Shown: positions 10,066 to 19,395 of the stretch, piece after piece
Numbering within the stretch: the stretch's first letter is position 1
Layout of the letters: the number at the start of each line of letters is the position of its first letter
Assembly (NCBI RefSeq): GCF_020514235.1
Contig: NZ_VTLB01000006.1
Coordinates: forward strand, 62,001 to 126,000
From: Synechococcus sp. MU1617
GTDB lineage: Bacteria; Cyanobacteriota; Cyanobacteriia; PCC-6307; Cyanobiaceae
Direction of reading: 5' to 3'
DNA: 64,000 nucleotides
Notes under the pieces: model-generated
Seen by the model: the letters and a program-made list of their open reading frames with translations, nothing else
The model's database searches: none
What the model was told of the DNA's origin: nothing
Made by a program: the position numbers and the translations under genes

Positions 10066-11298
10066 TTAGCTTCGGCCCCGTAGGGCTTGAGCCAGTTCGT
10101 TGGGTTTGAGGCTGACAGCTACAGCCTCTGTGGCGTCAATGCGATCTGCCTCCACCAGGGCCAGCAGCGATTGATTGGTTGTCACCATCCCATCAAATCC
10201 GCTGCGTTCCATGATTTCCTCCACCTCATCGAGCGCCCCCCGCTGGATGTAGTCCTTGCAGGCATCGGTGTTGATCAGAATGTCGTGATACGCCGCCCGT
10301 TTTCCGTCTTTCGTCTTGATCAATCCCTGGGCGATCACCCCCAGCAGCGACTCGGACAACGAACGGCGCACACTCTCCTGTTCCTCAGGTGAATACATGC
10401 CAAGGACCCGTTCCACGGTTTTCACCGCTGAATTGGTGTGGAGCGTCCCGAACACCAGGTGGCCGGTCTGGGCGGCTTCGAGGGCCGTGGAGAGGGTTTC
10501 CTGATCCCGGATTTCGCCCACCAAAATCACATCAGGGTCTTCCCGCAGGGCGGCCCTCAGGGCGTTGTGGAATTTGAGGGTGTGCAATCCCACTTCCCGG
10601 TGCCGGATGAGGGACTTGCGGCTCTCGTGCACGAACTCGACGGGATCCTCGATCGTGAGGATGTGCCGTGCCTCGTTGCGGTTGATCCAGTCGATCATGG
10701 CCGCGAGGGTTGTGCTTTTGCCGGACCCTGTCGGTCCGGTCACCAGGATCAGTCCCTTCCGACGGGCCGCGAGGCTCTGCAGCACGTTGGGGAGATGCAG
10801 CTGATCCATGCTGAGGATCGTCTGCGGAATCAGGCGCAGCACCATGGCCGGGCCGCGCAGTGAATCCATCAGGTTGATGCGCACGCGCACGAAGGGGAAG
10901 GCATGGGAGCCGTCGAATTCCTTGTCGCGGTTGAAGCCATCGATCTGCTGTGGCGTCAGGATTTCCTGGAGCCATCCCTGAAAGACATCGGCCTGGGTCA
11001 AGGGCCATTCCGTGCCTTGCATGTCTCCCCGTGCGCGGTAGCGCGGTACTTCTCCAACACCCAGGTGGACGTCGGAATGGCCGGCCTCATGGGCGATGCG
11101 AACGATCTCCTCGAGGCTTGGAGAGCCATCTGCAGCTGATCTGCGCGCCGGGTTTTGAACCTCCAGAGATCGTTCTGAGGTACGAACCGAGGTTGGGCGC
11201 GGCGGGAAGCTGGGGGGGGAAACCGGCTGAGCCACGTTGATGGCGAGGGATCTTTCATCAGGATCGTCTCGATGCTCGGACTGGCAAGGATTTCTCAC
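10066..11298 (-). CDS. pilT: PilT-type type IV pilus retraction ATPase
   Basis: This 410-residue secretion-superfamily ATPase has an N-terminal PAS-like PilT domain beginning near SLEEIVRIAHEAGHSDVHLG, Walker A GPTGSGKSTTL, an Asp box ILTIEDPVEFVHE, Walker B DPDVILVGEIRD and the His box TGHLVFGTLHT. PilT hexamers retract type IV pili in motility, adhesion and DNA uptake. The N-terminal 55 residues are Pro/Ser/Arg-rich and unlike the family, so the true start could be internal. No other pilus motor gene is in the window. Confidence 0.9.
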   Translation of the reverse strand: MRNPCQSEHRDDPDERSLAINVAQPVSPPSFPPRPTSVRTSERSLEVQNPARRSAADGSPSLEEIVRIAHEAGHSDVHLGVGEVPRYRARGDMQGTEWPLTQADVFQGWLQEILTPQQIDGFNRDKEFDGSHAFPFVRVRINLMDSLRGPAMVLRLIPQTILSMDQLHLPNVLQSLAARRKGLILVTGPTGSGKSTTLAAMIDWINRNEARHILTIEDPVEFVHESRKSLIRHREVGLHTLKFHNALRAALREDPDVILVGEIRDQETLSTALEAAQTGHLVFGTLHTNSAVKTVERVLGMYSPEEQESVRRSLSESLLGVIAQGLIKTKDGKRAAYHDILINTDACKDYIQRGALDEVEEIMERSGFDGMVTTNQSLLALVEADRIDATEAVAVSLKPNELAQALRGRS

Positions 11299-11348
11299 TG
11301 TTCTCTCCGGGTTGACGCCCGTAAACTCCGGCGGTCCGTCTGGATGGA

Positions 11349-12461
11349 ATGGCTGAACAGCCCCGCGTCACGATCGTTCTGGGAACGCGTCCCGAGGCGA
11401 TCAAGCTGGCTCCGGTCATCCGGACGTTCCAAGCCTGTGATGCATTGCAGACCCGTGTTGTCTTGACCGGTCAGCACCGTGAAATGGTGTGCCAGGTGAT
11501 GGATCTGTTCCATCTCCAGGCGGATCAGGATCTCAATCTGATGGCACCTCGTCAGACCCTGACGCATGTCACCTGTGCTGCTCTGCAAGGGCTACGGGAA
11601 GACTTTCAGGCCTACCCCCCGCAGTTGGTCCTGGTGCAGGGCGACACCACCACGGCGTTTGCCGCTGGTTTGGCTGCGTTTTACGAGCAGATCACGATTG
11701 GTCATGTGGAGGCCGGTCTGCGCACCGACGATCTTTTGGATCCCTTCCCAGAAGAAGCCAACCGCCGGCTCCTCTCCCAGATCGCGACCCTTCATTTCGC
11801 GCCGACGGCTAAGGCGGAATCCAACCTGAAGGCCTCCGGTGTGGTCGGGGAGATCTCCGTGACCGGCAACACCGTGATCGATGCGTTGTTGTTGATGGCG
11901 AAATCGGCGCCGGATGTTCAGTTTGATGGCCTCGATTGGGACCAACAGAGGGTGATTCTCGCCACGGTCCATCGGCGTGAAAACTGGGGTGAGCGTCTGC
12001 ATGACATCGCTGCAGGAATGCTGAAGGTGCTTGAGCGCTACCCCGACACGGCGCTTCTGCTGCCCATGCACCGCAACCCGACGGTGCGTGAACCGCTGCA
12101 GGCCCTGCTTGGAAGCCATCCCCGTGTCGTTCTGACCGAACCTTTGGACTACGACCGTCTCGTCGCAGCGATGAAAGGCTGCTGCCTTTTGCTCACCGAT
12201 TCCGGTGGTCTTCAGGAGGAGGCCCCTGCGCTCGGGAAACCTGTGCTGGTTCTGCGGCGCACCACGGAGCGGCCCGAGGCCGTTGATGCAGGGACAGCCC
12301 GGCTGGTGGGCACGGATCCCGATGTGATTCTGGAAGAGACCTCGCGGCTGCTTGGGGATGCCACGGCCTATCAAGAGATGTCCCGCGCCGTTAACCCCTT
12401 TGGCGATGGTCATGCCAGTGAACGCATCCTTGAGCGTTGCCGCCGACAGCTCGGGATCTGA
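11349..12461 (+). CDS. wecB: UDP-N-acetylglucosamine 2-epimerase (non-hydrolysing)
   Basis: This 370-residue GT-B-fold epimerase interconverts UDP-GlcNAc and UDP-ManNAc for cell-surface polysaccharides. Family blocks are VTIVLGTRPEAIKLAPVI, VQGDTTTAFAAGLAAFY, GHVEAGLRT, ATVHRRENWGE and TDSGGLQEEAPALGKPVLVLR. It is the first gene of a tight plus-strand run: its 3' end overlaps the DUF1643 gene. Confidence 0.94.
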   Translation: MAEQPRVTIVLGTRPEAIKLAPVIRTFQACDALQTRVVLTGQHREMVCQVMDLFHLQADQDLNLMAPRQTLTHVTCAALQGLREDFQAYPPQLVLVQGDTTTAFAAGLAAFYEQITIGHVEAGLRTDDLLDPFPEEANRRLLSQIATLHFAPTAKAESNLKASGVVGEISVTGNTVIDALLLMAKSAPDVQFDGLDWDQQRVILATVHRRENWGERLHDIAAGMLKVLERYPDTALLLPMHRNPTVREPLQALLGSHPRVVLTEPLDYDRLVAAMKGCCLLLTDSGGLQEEAPALGKPVLVLRRTTERPEAVDAGTARLVGTDPDVILEETSRLLGDATAYQEMSRAVNPFGDGHASERILERCRRQLGI

Positions 12462-13032
12462 AGCGTCCCTCAGCAGCGATGGCTGTTACCGCTGGTGGCT
12501 GCGGCGCTGCCTGGGTACGGGCGAAGGGTGCCTCCTCTTCCTGGGTCTGAATCCCTCAAGAGCCGATGGCCAGCGTGATGATCCGACCCTGCGCCGTTTG
12601 ATCGGCTTCGCCAGGACATGGGGATATCGGGAGTTGCTGGTGCTGAATTTGTTTGCCCGGATGTCGCCGTCTCCGGCGGCGCTGCTGCGGGTGAAGGACC
12701 CCATCGGTGAGCAGAACGACGCGATATTGAACCTCTGGTTCAACCACTGGTCCCAAACATCTGGGGTCGATCTCTGGTGTGGATGGGGGGCGAATGGGGT
12801 GCGATGGGACCGGGCTCAACTGGTTCTTGGAGACATTCAGCGTTTGTTGCCACAACGCCGACGCTCGGTTCCCGACTCGCCGCATCCTCTGATGTTGGGT
12901 CAGACGGCCTCGGGGCAACCGCGTCATCCGCTGTACGCCCCGCGCAACGCCTGTCTTCGCCCTTTTCTCTGGGCAGACCCGGAACTGATCCGTCATCCTG
13001 TGGGGACCGTGATGGATGTCTTTCTGCGCTGA
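12415..13032 (+). CDS. DUF1643 domain protein
   Basis: This protein of about 205 residues has the DUF1643 core LFLGLNPSRADGQRDDPTLRRLIGF...GYRELLVLNLFARMSPSP. The family function is unknown to me. No start codon exists after the wecB stop, so the gene must begin inside wecB. ATG 12409, ATG 12415, GTG 12418 and TTG 12430 are all possible, and I chose 12415 without decisive evidence. The stop overlaps the next start (TGATG). Confidence 0.75.
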   Translation, partial: PVNASLSVAADSSGSEASLSSDGCYRWWLRRCLGTGEGCLLFLGLNPSRADGQRDDPTLRRLIGFARTWGYRELLVLNLFARMSPSPAALLRVKDPIGEQNDAILNLWFNHWSQTSGVDLWCGWGANGVRWDRAQLVLGDIQRLLPQRRRSVPDSPHPLMLGQTASGQPRHPLYAPRNACLRPFLWADPELIRHPVGTVMDVFLR

Positions 13033-13277
13033 TGTCCCGTACGCCCCGCCGCTACGCCGTCCATCTCCACCTTGTGGGAGGCCAAACCGAACGGGTGTTT
13101 TTTCCGAAACTCGAGACCTTTCAAGAGTGGTATCAAGGGGTGGTCAATGCCGAGAACCAGGGCGGTTTCGTCAACGTTCCCCTCAGCGATCTGGAAGGCG
13201 AGTATCTGGTCGTACGTCCCCAAGCCGTGATCGGCGTGCGCGTGGAACCTCAGTTCTCCTCTGTCGATGACGCCTGA
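13032..13277 (+). CDS. Small conserved cyanobacterial protein, function unknown
   Basis: This is an 81-residue soluble protein beginning MSRTPRRYAVHLHLVGG and continuing with FFPKLETFQEWYQGV and FVNVPLSDLEGEYLVVRP. I do not recognise a named family, but the balanced composition and the 1-bp overlap (TGATG) with the preceding gene and 11-bp overlap with the following antiporter gene support a translated gene. Two beta-rich halves flank an aromatic helix; there is no signal peptide or TM. Confidence 0.7.
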   Translation: MSRTPRRYAVHLHLVGGQTERVFFPKLETFQEWYQGVVNAENQGGFVNVPLSDLEGEYLVVRPQAVIGVRVEPQFSSVDDA

Positions 13278-14532
13278 GCGTCTGGGCCTCCTCTGGGGCG
13301 TCACGGTTTCCTCGGGTGCTGCGGCCCGTTTTCTGGCGGCCAAGTCGGAATTTCCTGGGGTGGTGTTGCTGCTCTTGTCTGGGTTGCTGATCGGTCGCTC
13401 TGGTCTGGGTTGGGTGGAACCCCTCGACCTCGGCTCCGGGCTTGGAACCGTGGTGGGTCTTCTCGTCAGCCTGGTGCTTTTCGACGGCGGACTGAATCTG
13501 CGTCTGCCTGGAGACACGATCAAGGCCACGGTGCAGCGGATTGCAGCCCTGCGTTTGTTGATCTCCCTGGGCGGCGGTCTGTTGGCAGCCCATTGGCTTG
13601 CCGGCCTCAGCTGGTCGCTCGCCGCTGTATTCAGTGCCATCGTGCTGGCCACGGGGCCAACGGTGGTCACCCCTCTGGTGCGTCAGATTCGGCTCGCCCC
13701 TCCTCTGGGTGAAGTCCTGGAGGCTGAGGGGCTGCTGCTGGAGCCTATCGGCGCCGTTTTAGCCCTGCTGCTGTTGGAGCTTGCCCTTGGCAACCTGCAC
13801 GGCTGGCGTGAGGTGATGCTCGGCCTGCTGTATCGATTGGGCGGCGGTGTGCTGATTGGCGCAAGCGTCGGCTGGCTGCTGTCTGAGCTGCTGCGACGGC
13901 TCAACCCCGATCAGTTGAAAGGGCTCCCACTTCAGCTCAGTCTGGGTTTGCTGTTTCTGATGTATGGCGTCAGTGAGTGGCTGCTGCCGGAATCCGCCCT
14001 GCCTGCTTCGGTGGCGGCGGGCATCGTCGTCGGTCGACGTCCAGGACCTCACACCGCTGAATTGGATGGCTTGATTCAGGAACTGGCGCAGTTGGCGATC
14101 ACCATGCTGTTTCCACTGCTGGCCGCTGACGTGTCCTGGGCTGAACTCAGCCCGCTGGGTTGGGGCGGAATCCTCTGCGTGCTGTCGTTGATGCTCGTGG
14201 TGCGTCCGATTGGCGTGGGTTTGGCCACCATCGGGCTGCCCTTCAAGCTTGAGCAACGGCTGTTTCTGGGTTGGCTAGCTCCTCGAGGCATCGTTACCGC
14301 TGCGGTGGCCTCTCTTTTCGCTATCCGTTTGGAGCAGGCCGGAATCCTTGGGGCTGGACGCCTTCAGGGGTTGGTGTTCCTGACCATCCTGATGACGGTT
14401 GGCCTCCAGGGCCTCACAGCCCAGCCCTTGGCTCGGGCTCTTGGCCTGGTTAAAACCGACGATGACGAACCTGCCTCAGCCGAGGCAGCGGCGCAGACGC
14501 GGCAGGTCCTCACCGATTCGGGCCAGCAGTGA
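13267..14532 (+). CDS. Cation:proton antiporter, CPA1/CPA2-like
   Basis: This 421-residue membrane protein has about 12 hydrophobic segments and the antiporter core motifs [16 protein letters not shown] and [19 protein letters not shown], plus [21 protein letters not shown] near the C terminus. Such proteins exchange Na+ or K+ for H+, relevant in a marine cell. The ion cannot be told from sequence. The last ~25 residues are acidic/polar and cytoplasmic. Its 3' end overlaps gltX by 57 bp tail-to-tail. Confidence 0.88.
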   Translation: MTPERLGLLWGVTVSSGAAARFLAAKSEFPGVVLLLLSGLLIGRSGLGWVEPLDLGSGLGTVVGLLVSLVLFDGGLNLRLPGDTIKATVQRIAALRLLISLGGGLLAAHWLAGLSWSLAAVFSAIVLATGPTVVTPLVRQIRLAPPLGEVLEAEGLLLEPIGAVLALLLLELALGNLHGWREVMLGLLYRLGGGVLIGASVGWLLSELLRRLNPDQLKGLPLQLSLGLLFLMYGVSEWLLPESALPASVAAGIVVGRRPGPHTAELDGLIQELAQLAITMLFPLLAADVSWAELSPLGWGGILCVLSLMLVVRPIGVGLATIGLPFKLEQRLFLGWLAPRGIVTAAVASLFAIRLEQAGILGAGRLQGLVFLTILMTVGLQGLTAQPLARALGLVKTDDDEPASAEAAAQTRQVLTDSGQQ

Positions 14533-15909
14533 CCATGTGGTAATTAGGTCGGGGCCTTGAAGACGCCCAAGCAGAGCGGCGCGCAGGGATTTCATCACAA
14601 CCCCTTTCTTCACACCGGCTGCTTTGGCGGCATCCCCCAGCCAAGCCTTGGCTTGATCGATGTCACTGCCATCCCAAGGGTTGTTTTCGAGCCGCTGTAT
14701 CAGGTCGGCAAGGGCTGTTTGAGCTCCCTCGACGGCCAGTTGCTCGACAGCATCCTCCTGGAGGTCAGGACAATCAAAGAATGGTTCCGCTTGGTCGACG
14801 CCATCTTTGAGCAAGGTGAGGGATGGCCCCAGCAAGGCACAGAGGTCGAGGCACCAGCTGGTGTCGCTGGGAGTGGTCCAACCGCGCTCGGCCCAAAGAG
14901 GCGTCAGTTCTTCCAGGAGCTTTCCTGCGGTCCAGCCATGCAGAACCTGGGCATTCAGCCAGTTGAGCTTGTCCCAGTCGAAACGCGCACCGGCTTTGTT
15001 GACGCGGTCGAAACCAAAGACGGCTGCGGCCTCACTCAAGCTGAATCGTTCCTCCATGCCCTCCGGCACGGACCACCCCAGCAAGGTCATGTAGTTGGCG
15101 ATGGCGTCAGGGGTGTAGCCCATGGCGCGGAAGTCGTTGATGGAGGTCACCCCATCCCGTTTGGAGAGCTTGCGTCCCTCGGCATTGAGGATGAGAGGAG
15201 CGTGGGCAAAGGTGGGCAATGTCAGGCCAAGCGCTTCGTAGAGGAGCAGTTGCTTGGCGGTGTTGGCAATGTGATCTTCACCGCGGATCACATGGGTGAT
15301 CTCCATCGCGGCGTCATCGACCACCACAACAAGGTTGTATAAGGGATCGCCGATTTGATCGGCCGGAGCACGACGGGCAATCACCATGTCTCCGCCAAGG
15401 TCAGAGCCTCGCCAGCTCATGGCCCCACGCACCAGATCATTCCAGCGAATTTCGGCAGCGTCATCAATGCGAAAGCGGATCACCGCTTCACGGCCTTCTG
15501 CCTGAAATGCCTGCTCCTGCTCGGGCGTCAGAGTCCTGTGGCGGTTGTCGTAGCGCGGAGCTTGATTGGCCGCTTTCTGCGCATCGCGCATGGCCGTGAG
15601 TTCCGTTTCGCTGGCGTAGCAGCGGTAGGCCAACCCCCGATCGAGCAGGGTCTGTATCGCTTCACGATGCTGCGTCACCCGTTCGCTCTGGATGACGGGT
15701 TCCTCGTCCCAGTTGATCCCCAGCCACTGCAAGCCTTCGAGAATGTTTTGGGTGTACTCGGGCTTGGAGCGCTCCTTGTCGGTGTCTTCAATGCGGAGCA
15801 CGAACGCTCCTTGCTCATGCTTGGCATACAGCCAATTGAAAACAGCGGTTCGCGCCGTTCCAATATGAAGCGTGCCCGTTGGGCTGGGGGCCAATCGAAC
15901 GCGCACCAT
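14476..15909 (-). CDS. gltX: Glutamyl-tRNA synthetase
   Basis: This class I aminoacyl-tRNA synthetase (477 residues) charges tRNA-Glu, which also feeds tetrapyrrole synthesis through glutamyl-tRNA reductase and HemL. The HIGH motif is in [16 protein letters not shown] and KMSKS appears as [24 protein letters not shown] is diagnostic. The frame extends 16 codons upstream, but I place the start at ATG 15909, right before [12 protein letters not shown] tRNA-Asp gene lies just upstream on the same strand. Confidence 0.96.
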   Translation of the reverse strand: MVRVRLAPSPTGTLHIGTARTAVFNWLYAKHEQGAFVLRIEDTDKERSKPEYTQNILEGLQWLGINWDEEPVIQSERVTQHREAIQTLLDRGLAYRCYASETELTAMRDAQKAANQAPRYDNRHRTLTPEQEQAFQAEGREAVIRFRIDDAAEIRWNDLVRGAMSWRGSDLGGDMVIARRAPADQIGDPLYNLVVVVDDAAMEITHVIRGEDHIANTAKQLLLYEALGLTLPTFAHAPLILNAEGRKLSKRDGVTSINDFRAMGYTPDAIANYMTLLGWSVPEGMEERFSLSEAAAVFGFDRVNKAGARFDWDKLNWLNAQVLHGWTAGKLLEELTPLWAERGWTTPSDTSWCLDLCALLGPSLTLLKDGVDQAEPFFDCPDLQEDAVEQLAVEGAQTALADLIQRLENNPWDGSDIDQAKAWLGDAAKAAGVKKGVVMKSLRAALLGRLQGPDLITTWSLLARIGEDLPRLRRCLG

Positions 15910-15930
15910 CGTGGGTTTTGGTGGTGAGAA

Positions 15931-16004
15931 CGGGACCGACGGGATTCGAACCCGCAACTTCCGCCGTGACAGGGCGGTGCTCTAACCGGTTGAACTACGG
16001 TCCC
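15931..16004 (-). tRNA. tRNA-Asp (anticodon GTC)
   Basis: This is a full cloverleaf on the minus strand: acceptor GGGACCG/CGGTCCC, D arm with GTTCAACCGGTTAGAGC, anticodon stem CCGCC/GGCGG around CTGTCAC (anticodon GTC), and T arm GCGGG-TTCGAAT-CCCGT. CCA is not encoded. It lies 21 bp upstream of gltX on the same strand. Confidence 0.95.
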
Positions 16005-16149
16005 AGATCTGATTCAGAACTCGCGAGACGCGCTCCGAAGAATCTGATCTGTGTCGCCTGCGCGACCTGATCAGTATCAACTGTTGCCCTGCCCTCCGTC
16101 AATAACTGATCGCCGGATCAGCCTTGTTTTGTCTTCCGAGTGCTGTCAT

Positions 16150-16178
16150 AAAAAATCCCCGACGACAATGTCGCCGGG
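16150..16178 (-). terminator. Rho-independent terminator
   Basis: On the minus strand a 9-bp hairpin (CCCGGCGAC, loop ATT, GTCGTCGGG, one G-U pair) leads into a run of six T. It follows the small conserved gene ending at 16220 and probably ends the transcript that includes that gene. Confidence 0.8.
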
Positions 16179-16219
16179 AACTGAGGGAAGCATCGGTTCA
16201 TGACCGAGTGCTCAATGAG

Positions 16220-16408
16220 TCAGGGACGGAATCCTGCAGGTTCGATGAGCCGAACCTGATTGCCGCGGGCGGTGAATTCACGTCCTTGATCACTTTGAAC
16301 GACCACGCGGCCGCCGGACTTGACGCGTATCACTCGGGCACGGACCCAGCCGAGGGCGGCTGATTCCAACACCTTCACAACATCACCAGGTTGAAGATCC
16401 AACTCCAT
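16220..16408 (-). CDS. Small conserved beta-rich protein (SH3-like)
   Basis: This 62-residue protein starts MELDLQPGDVVKVLESA, with alternating hydrophobic strands (VRARVIRVKSGGRVVVQSD) that suggest a small SH3-like barrel. I do not recognise a named family, though I would expect it in other picocyanobacteria. The frame is open 11 codons upstream, but the Met before ELDLQPGD gives the natural domain start. It lies between tRNA-Trp and a strong terminator on the same strand, so it may share the rplS/tRNA-Trp transcript. Confidence 0.7.
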   Translation of the reverse strand: MELDLQPGDVVKVLESAALGWVRARVIRVKSGGRVVVQSDQGREFTARGNQVRLIEPAGFRP

Positions 16409-16445
16409 GCTCAGAACCGGGAAACTGCACGAGGGGAACATCGGA

Positions 16446-16518
16446 CGCGCCGTGGAGGACTCGAACCCCCGACATCAGGTTTTGGAGACCTGCGTTCTAC
16501 CAACTGAACTAACGGCGC
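16446..16518 (-). tRNA. tRNA-Trp (anticodon CCA)
   Basis: This is a full cloverleaf: acceptor GCGCCGT/ACGGCGC, anticodon stem CAGGT/ACCTG around CTCCAAA (anticodon CCA), and T arm CGGGG-TTCGAGT-CCTCC with minor mismatches. The 3' CCA is not encoded. It lies 60 bp downstream of rplS on the same strand. The usual secE-nusG genes next to tRNA-Trp in many bacteria are not here. Confidence 0.93.
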
Positions 16519-16578
16519 AAGGCGATGTGCCCCTCAGCCAACGTTGAAGTTGGCAACTGATTGAACGAGGTCGAAACC

Positions 16579-17055
16579 TCAGCGATCGAAGCGCTGCTTC
16601 ACGCGGGTGGCCTTGCCCACCCGTTCCCGCAGATAAAAAAGCTTCGCCCTGCGCACTTTACCGCGCCGTTCCACCTTGATGGAAGCCACCTGGGGACTAT
16701 GCAGCATGAACACCCGCTCAACGCCGATGCCCTGGAAAATCCGGCGCACGGTGATGGTCTGGTTGAGACCGCCATGGCGCTTGGAAATCACCACGCCCTC
16801 GTAGGGCTGAACACGCTCCTTGTTGCCCTCGCTGATGCGAACACCAACGCGCACGGTGTCACCCACGTAGATCTCAGGAAGATCATCTTTCTGCTGAGAC
16901 GACTCAAAGGAACGAATCAGAGCTTCGGGGCTCAATTTTTTGGCAGGAGCACTGGAAGCCTTGCTGGGCTTCGCTGCTGTGGCCTCAGGTGCTGTTTCCA
17001 CAGCCGTTTCGGTGTTGTCGTCGGTCACCGCTGTGTCCTTCGAATCGGCTGCCAT
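16579..17055 (-). CDS. rplS: Ribosomal protein bL19
   Basis: Large-subunit protein bL19 lies at the 30S-50S interface. The core begins near [23 protein letters not shown] and continues [40 protein letters not shown], ending in the basic [20 protein letters not shown]. The first ~45 residues are an Ala/Thr/Ser-rich extension absent from Escherichia coli L19. The start could be ATG 17055 (158 residues) or 8 codons upstream. Confidence 0.95.
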   Translation of the reverse strand: MAADSKDTAVTDDNTETAVETAPEATAAKPSKASSAPAKKLSPEALIRSFESSQQKDDLPEIYVGDTVRVGVRISEGNKERVQPYEGVVISKRHGGLNQTITVRRIFQGIGVERVFMLHSPQVASIKVERRGKVRRAKLFYLRERVGKATRVKQRFDR

Positions 17056-17080
17056 CCCAGCTCCGCGTTGAATCGCCAAA

Positions 17081-17377
17081 CTATGAGTGTACCTTTCGAC
17101 GCCATTGCTCCATCAGGAGTCCTATCCCTGTGATCAGCATCCACAGCAGGCCGATGGCATTGAGAAGAACGACGACCGGTTCCAGTGTGGAACCGAGCCA
17201 TTCCCCTTCGTGCACCACCATTAACCAGTGAACCTGTTCACGGCTGGCTCCGAACCAGTCCCGGGCCAGGCGGTAACTGACACCGGAGAACACCGTCACC
17301 AGCAAAGGCGCCAGAACGACAGGTGCAACGCTTCGATGCAGTTCGCGCAAGCGCACAAGCAGCGACATGACCGGCAT
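17081..17377 (-). CDS. Small PepSY-like membrane protein
   Basis: This protein of about 98 residues has two membrane segments ([22 protein letters not shown] and [22 protein letters not shown]) around a [12 protein letters not shown] loop. The pattern of a His-containing loop between two helices resembles PepSY-associated TM proteins, but this is only a structural likeness. ATG 17377 is preferred because starting at 17449 would overlap the divergent map start; ATG 17368 is also possible. It lies between map (divergent) and rplS. Confidence 0.65.
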   Translation of the reverse strand: MPVMSLLVRLRELHRSVAPVVLAPLLVTVFSGVSYRLARDWFGASREQVHWLMVVHEGEWLGSTLEPVVVLLNAIGLLWMLITGIGLLMEQWRRKVHS

Positions 17378-17421
17378 CAATTCGGTTGCTCTTGATAGCG
17401 TGACGGATATTGGGTTGAGCC

Positions 17422-18267
17422 ATGAATCTCTTTGCTGATCTTCTGGCATCCACCCAGGCAGCGCAGGGGCAGGTGACGGCGACAGGCCCGCGCATCCAGA
17501 AGCGTCGCGGTGTTGAGATCAAATCAGCCCGTGAAGTCAAGATCATGCGTCAGGCCAGCCATATCGTCGCCACCGTGCTCAGAGAGGTGATGGGAATGGT
17601 GGAGCCCGGCCAGACAACGGGAGATATCGACGCTTATGCCGAAAAACGCATTCGAGAAATGGGAGCAACTCCCAGTTTCAAGGGATATCACGGCTTTCCT
17701 GCGAGCATTTGCGCCAGCATCAACAACGAAGTGGTGCACGGCATCCCTAGTTCGAAGCGTGTGATCCGCCAGGGTGATCTGCTGAAGGTGGATACCGGCG
17801 CCTACTTCGAGGGGTATCACGGCGACAGCTGCATCACGATCTGCGTTGGAGATGCGCCCCAGGAAGCACAGACCTTGAGCCGTGTTGCCAAGGAAGCCTT
17901 GATGGCTGGTCTAAGCCAGGTCAAAGCAGGCAACACCCTGCTGGACATCGCTGGAGCCGTTGAAGATCACGTCAAGGCCAACGGTTTTAGTGTCGTGGAG
18001 GATTACACCGGCCACGGTGTCGGCCGGAACCTGCACGAAGAACCTTCCGTGTTCAATTTCCGCACCGACGAGCTTCCCAACGTCACCTTGCGTCCTGGCA
18101 TGACCCTGGCGATTGAGCCCATCCTCAATGCTGGCAGCAAGGCCTGCCGCACGTTGCGGGATCAATGGACGGTTGTGACCCGCGATGGCTCTCTCTCGGC
18201 TCAGTGGGAGCACACCGTGCTCGTGACCAGTGATGGATGCGAAATCCTCACAGATCGGGGCGACTGA
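17422..18267 (+). CDS. map: Methionine aminopeptidase, type I
   Basis: MetAP-I (281 residues) removes initiator Met from nascent proteins. Metal ligands are visible in [14 protein letters not shown] (two Asp), [15 protein letters not shown] (His), AIEPIL (Glu) and WEHTVLV (Glu). A ~30-residue N-terminal extension precedes the usual start of the fold at [18 protein letters not shown]; bacteria often carry several MetAP paralogs and this is a longer form. Confidence 0.94.
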   Translation: MNLFADLLASTQAAQGQVTATGPRIQKRRGVEIKSAREVKIMRQASHIVATVLREVMGMVEPGQTTGDIDAYAEKRIREMGATPSFKGYHGFPASICASINNEVVHGIPSSKRVIRQGDLLKVDTGAYFEGYHGDSCITICVGDAPQEAQTLSRVAKEALMAGLSQVKAGNTLLDIAGAVEDHVKANGFSVVEDYTGHGVGRNLHEEPSVFNFRTDELPNVTLRPGMTLAIEPILNAGSKACRTLRDQWTVVTRDGSLSAQWEHTVLVTSDGCEILTDRGD

Positions 18268-18967
18268 GGATCCGGCTATAGGCCCGCCGTCCAAGCTCGG
18301 TCAGGGGCATCAACACATAGGTCAGTGGGTTTGGCGTCACGATCACAAGGCGAAAGCCCCAGCTCGCCTGGCGCAGCACTTGGGTTGCGACGAAATCGGC
18401 GCCCATCACCCCAATCGGATTGAGTGATGAACGAAAGGGTCCGAGCACCAGCTTTCGAAGGATCAGGGCTTCGCGGCCTGAGGCATCGAGTACCGCACCG
18501 CGGATGCTTACCAGCTGTCCCAGCATCCGCTTGGTGAGTTCATACACAGGACTTACGGCAGGCTGGATTTCAGCCTCCGAGGTGTTGATCCAGACCTCCC
18601 TCGCACTGCCCTGCGGCGATGCTCTGCTGATGGCCTCAAATCGCTGCATCAGCCTCCAGCTGCTCAAGGTGTTGATCTCCAGCGCCTGATTGATCACCTC
18701 GGGGCTTTGGTCGCCCTGAGGATTGATCCCATGGTTCAGGACCAGAACATCGATCTCCGCTAGATCGGCATCCAAGCTGGCTTCGTCTCCGCAGCTCCAG
18801 CTCACCCAACGGTGTGGACCATCCGCTTGCTCTGGAGGTGTGGAACCATGGGTGAAACCGATCACCTGGGCGCCTGCGGCACGGAAGCATCGGGTTAGGG
18901 CTGCTCCAAGGGCTCCACGAGCGCCTGTGATGCCGATCCGTTTTCCTTGGAAGGGGGACTGGGCCAT
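18248..18967 (-). CDS. SDR family oxidoreductase
   Basis: This short-chain dehydrogenase/reductase-like protein of about 239 residues has the Rossmann motif [19 protein letters not shown] (TGxxxGxG-like), [11 protein letters not shown] in place of NNAG, and an active-site-like YELTK (Tyr-x3-Lys) after INTSEAE. The substrate is not predictable. ATG 18967 is chosen over 19012 because it directly precedes the nucleotide-binding fold. It overlaps the 3' end of map by 20 bp, tail-to-tail. Confidence 0.82.
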   Translation of the reverse strand: MAQSPFQGKRIGITGARGALGAALTRCFRAAGAQVIGFTHGSTPPEQADGPHRWVSWSCGDEASLDADLAEIDVLVLNHGINPQGDQSPEVINQALEINTLSSWRLMQRFEAISRASPQGSAREVWINTSEAEIQPAVSPVYELTKRMLGQLVSIRGAVLDASGREALILRKLVLGPFRSSLNPIGVMGADFVATQVLRQASWGFRLVIVTPNPLTYVLMPLTELGRRAYSRILSRPDL

Positions 18968-19021
18968 GGGGCCAGCTTGGGGCATCCTTGAAACGAGCGG
19001 AGCAAGAATCAAGCACCAGCT

Positions 19022-19390
19022 GTGTCAGATGCCGCCCAACTGGTTTTGTTTGCTCCTTACTGCGGTGGTGTCAGTCGCGAGCAGGATCTCTCCGCAGCCC
19101 TGCAGATCCTGAGCTGCGGGGAGCTGAAGGGGCGGCGTCCAGTTACCGGAATTGATGGTTACCGATTTGAACTCCGCTGGAATGGGGTCGCTGCGCCGAT
19201 GGAGAGGCTGGACTGCCAACTTCGTTTTCCCGGTCATCCCGAGGGGGCTGTTGATTTCGCCGTCACCACCCATCAGCTGGTGGCCTGGCTGATGGATCGT
19301 TCCCATCTGCAGCCATCGGAGCCGGATCTGCCTGATGGGTTCTGGCAGTGGTTGTTGATGGAGCGCGGAGATGCGCCTGAACAGGCCTAG
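19022..19390 (+). CDS. Conserved cyanobacterial protein, possibly EbsA-like
   Basis: This 122-residue protein with a GTG start has no TM. It contains LVLFAPYCGGVSREQDLSAA, an LRWNGVAAPMERLDCQLRFP block and an aromatic end (DGFWQWLLME). The layout recalls small cyanobacterial proteins annotated as type IV pilus biogenesis protein EbsA, but I hold that from memory of annotation only and treat it as a hypothesis. It is 5 bp upstream of the phosphotransacetylase-like gene, so probably co-transcribed. Confidence 0.55.
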   Translation: MSDAAQLVLFAPYCGGVSREQDLSAALQILSCGELKGRRPVTGIDGYRFELRWNGVAAPMERLDCQLRFPGHPEGAVDFAVTTHQLVAWLMDRSHLQPSEPDLPDGFWQWLLMERGDAPEQA

Positions 19391-19395
19391 ATTCA

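Noticed and set aside
15910-15957. N-terminal extension of gltX
   Set aside because: The 16 extra codons run into the tRNA-Asp gene and do not match the family; start placed at the conserved Met.
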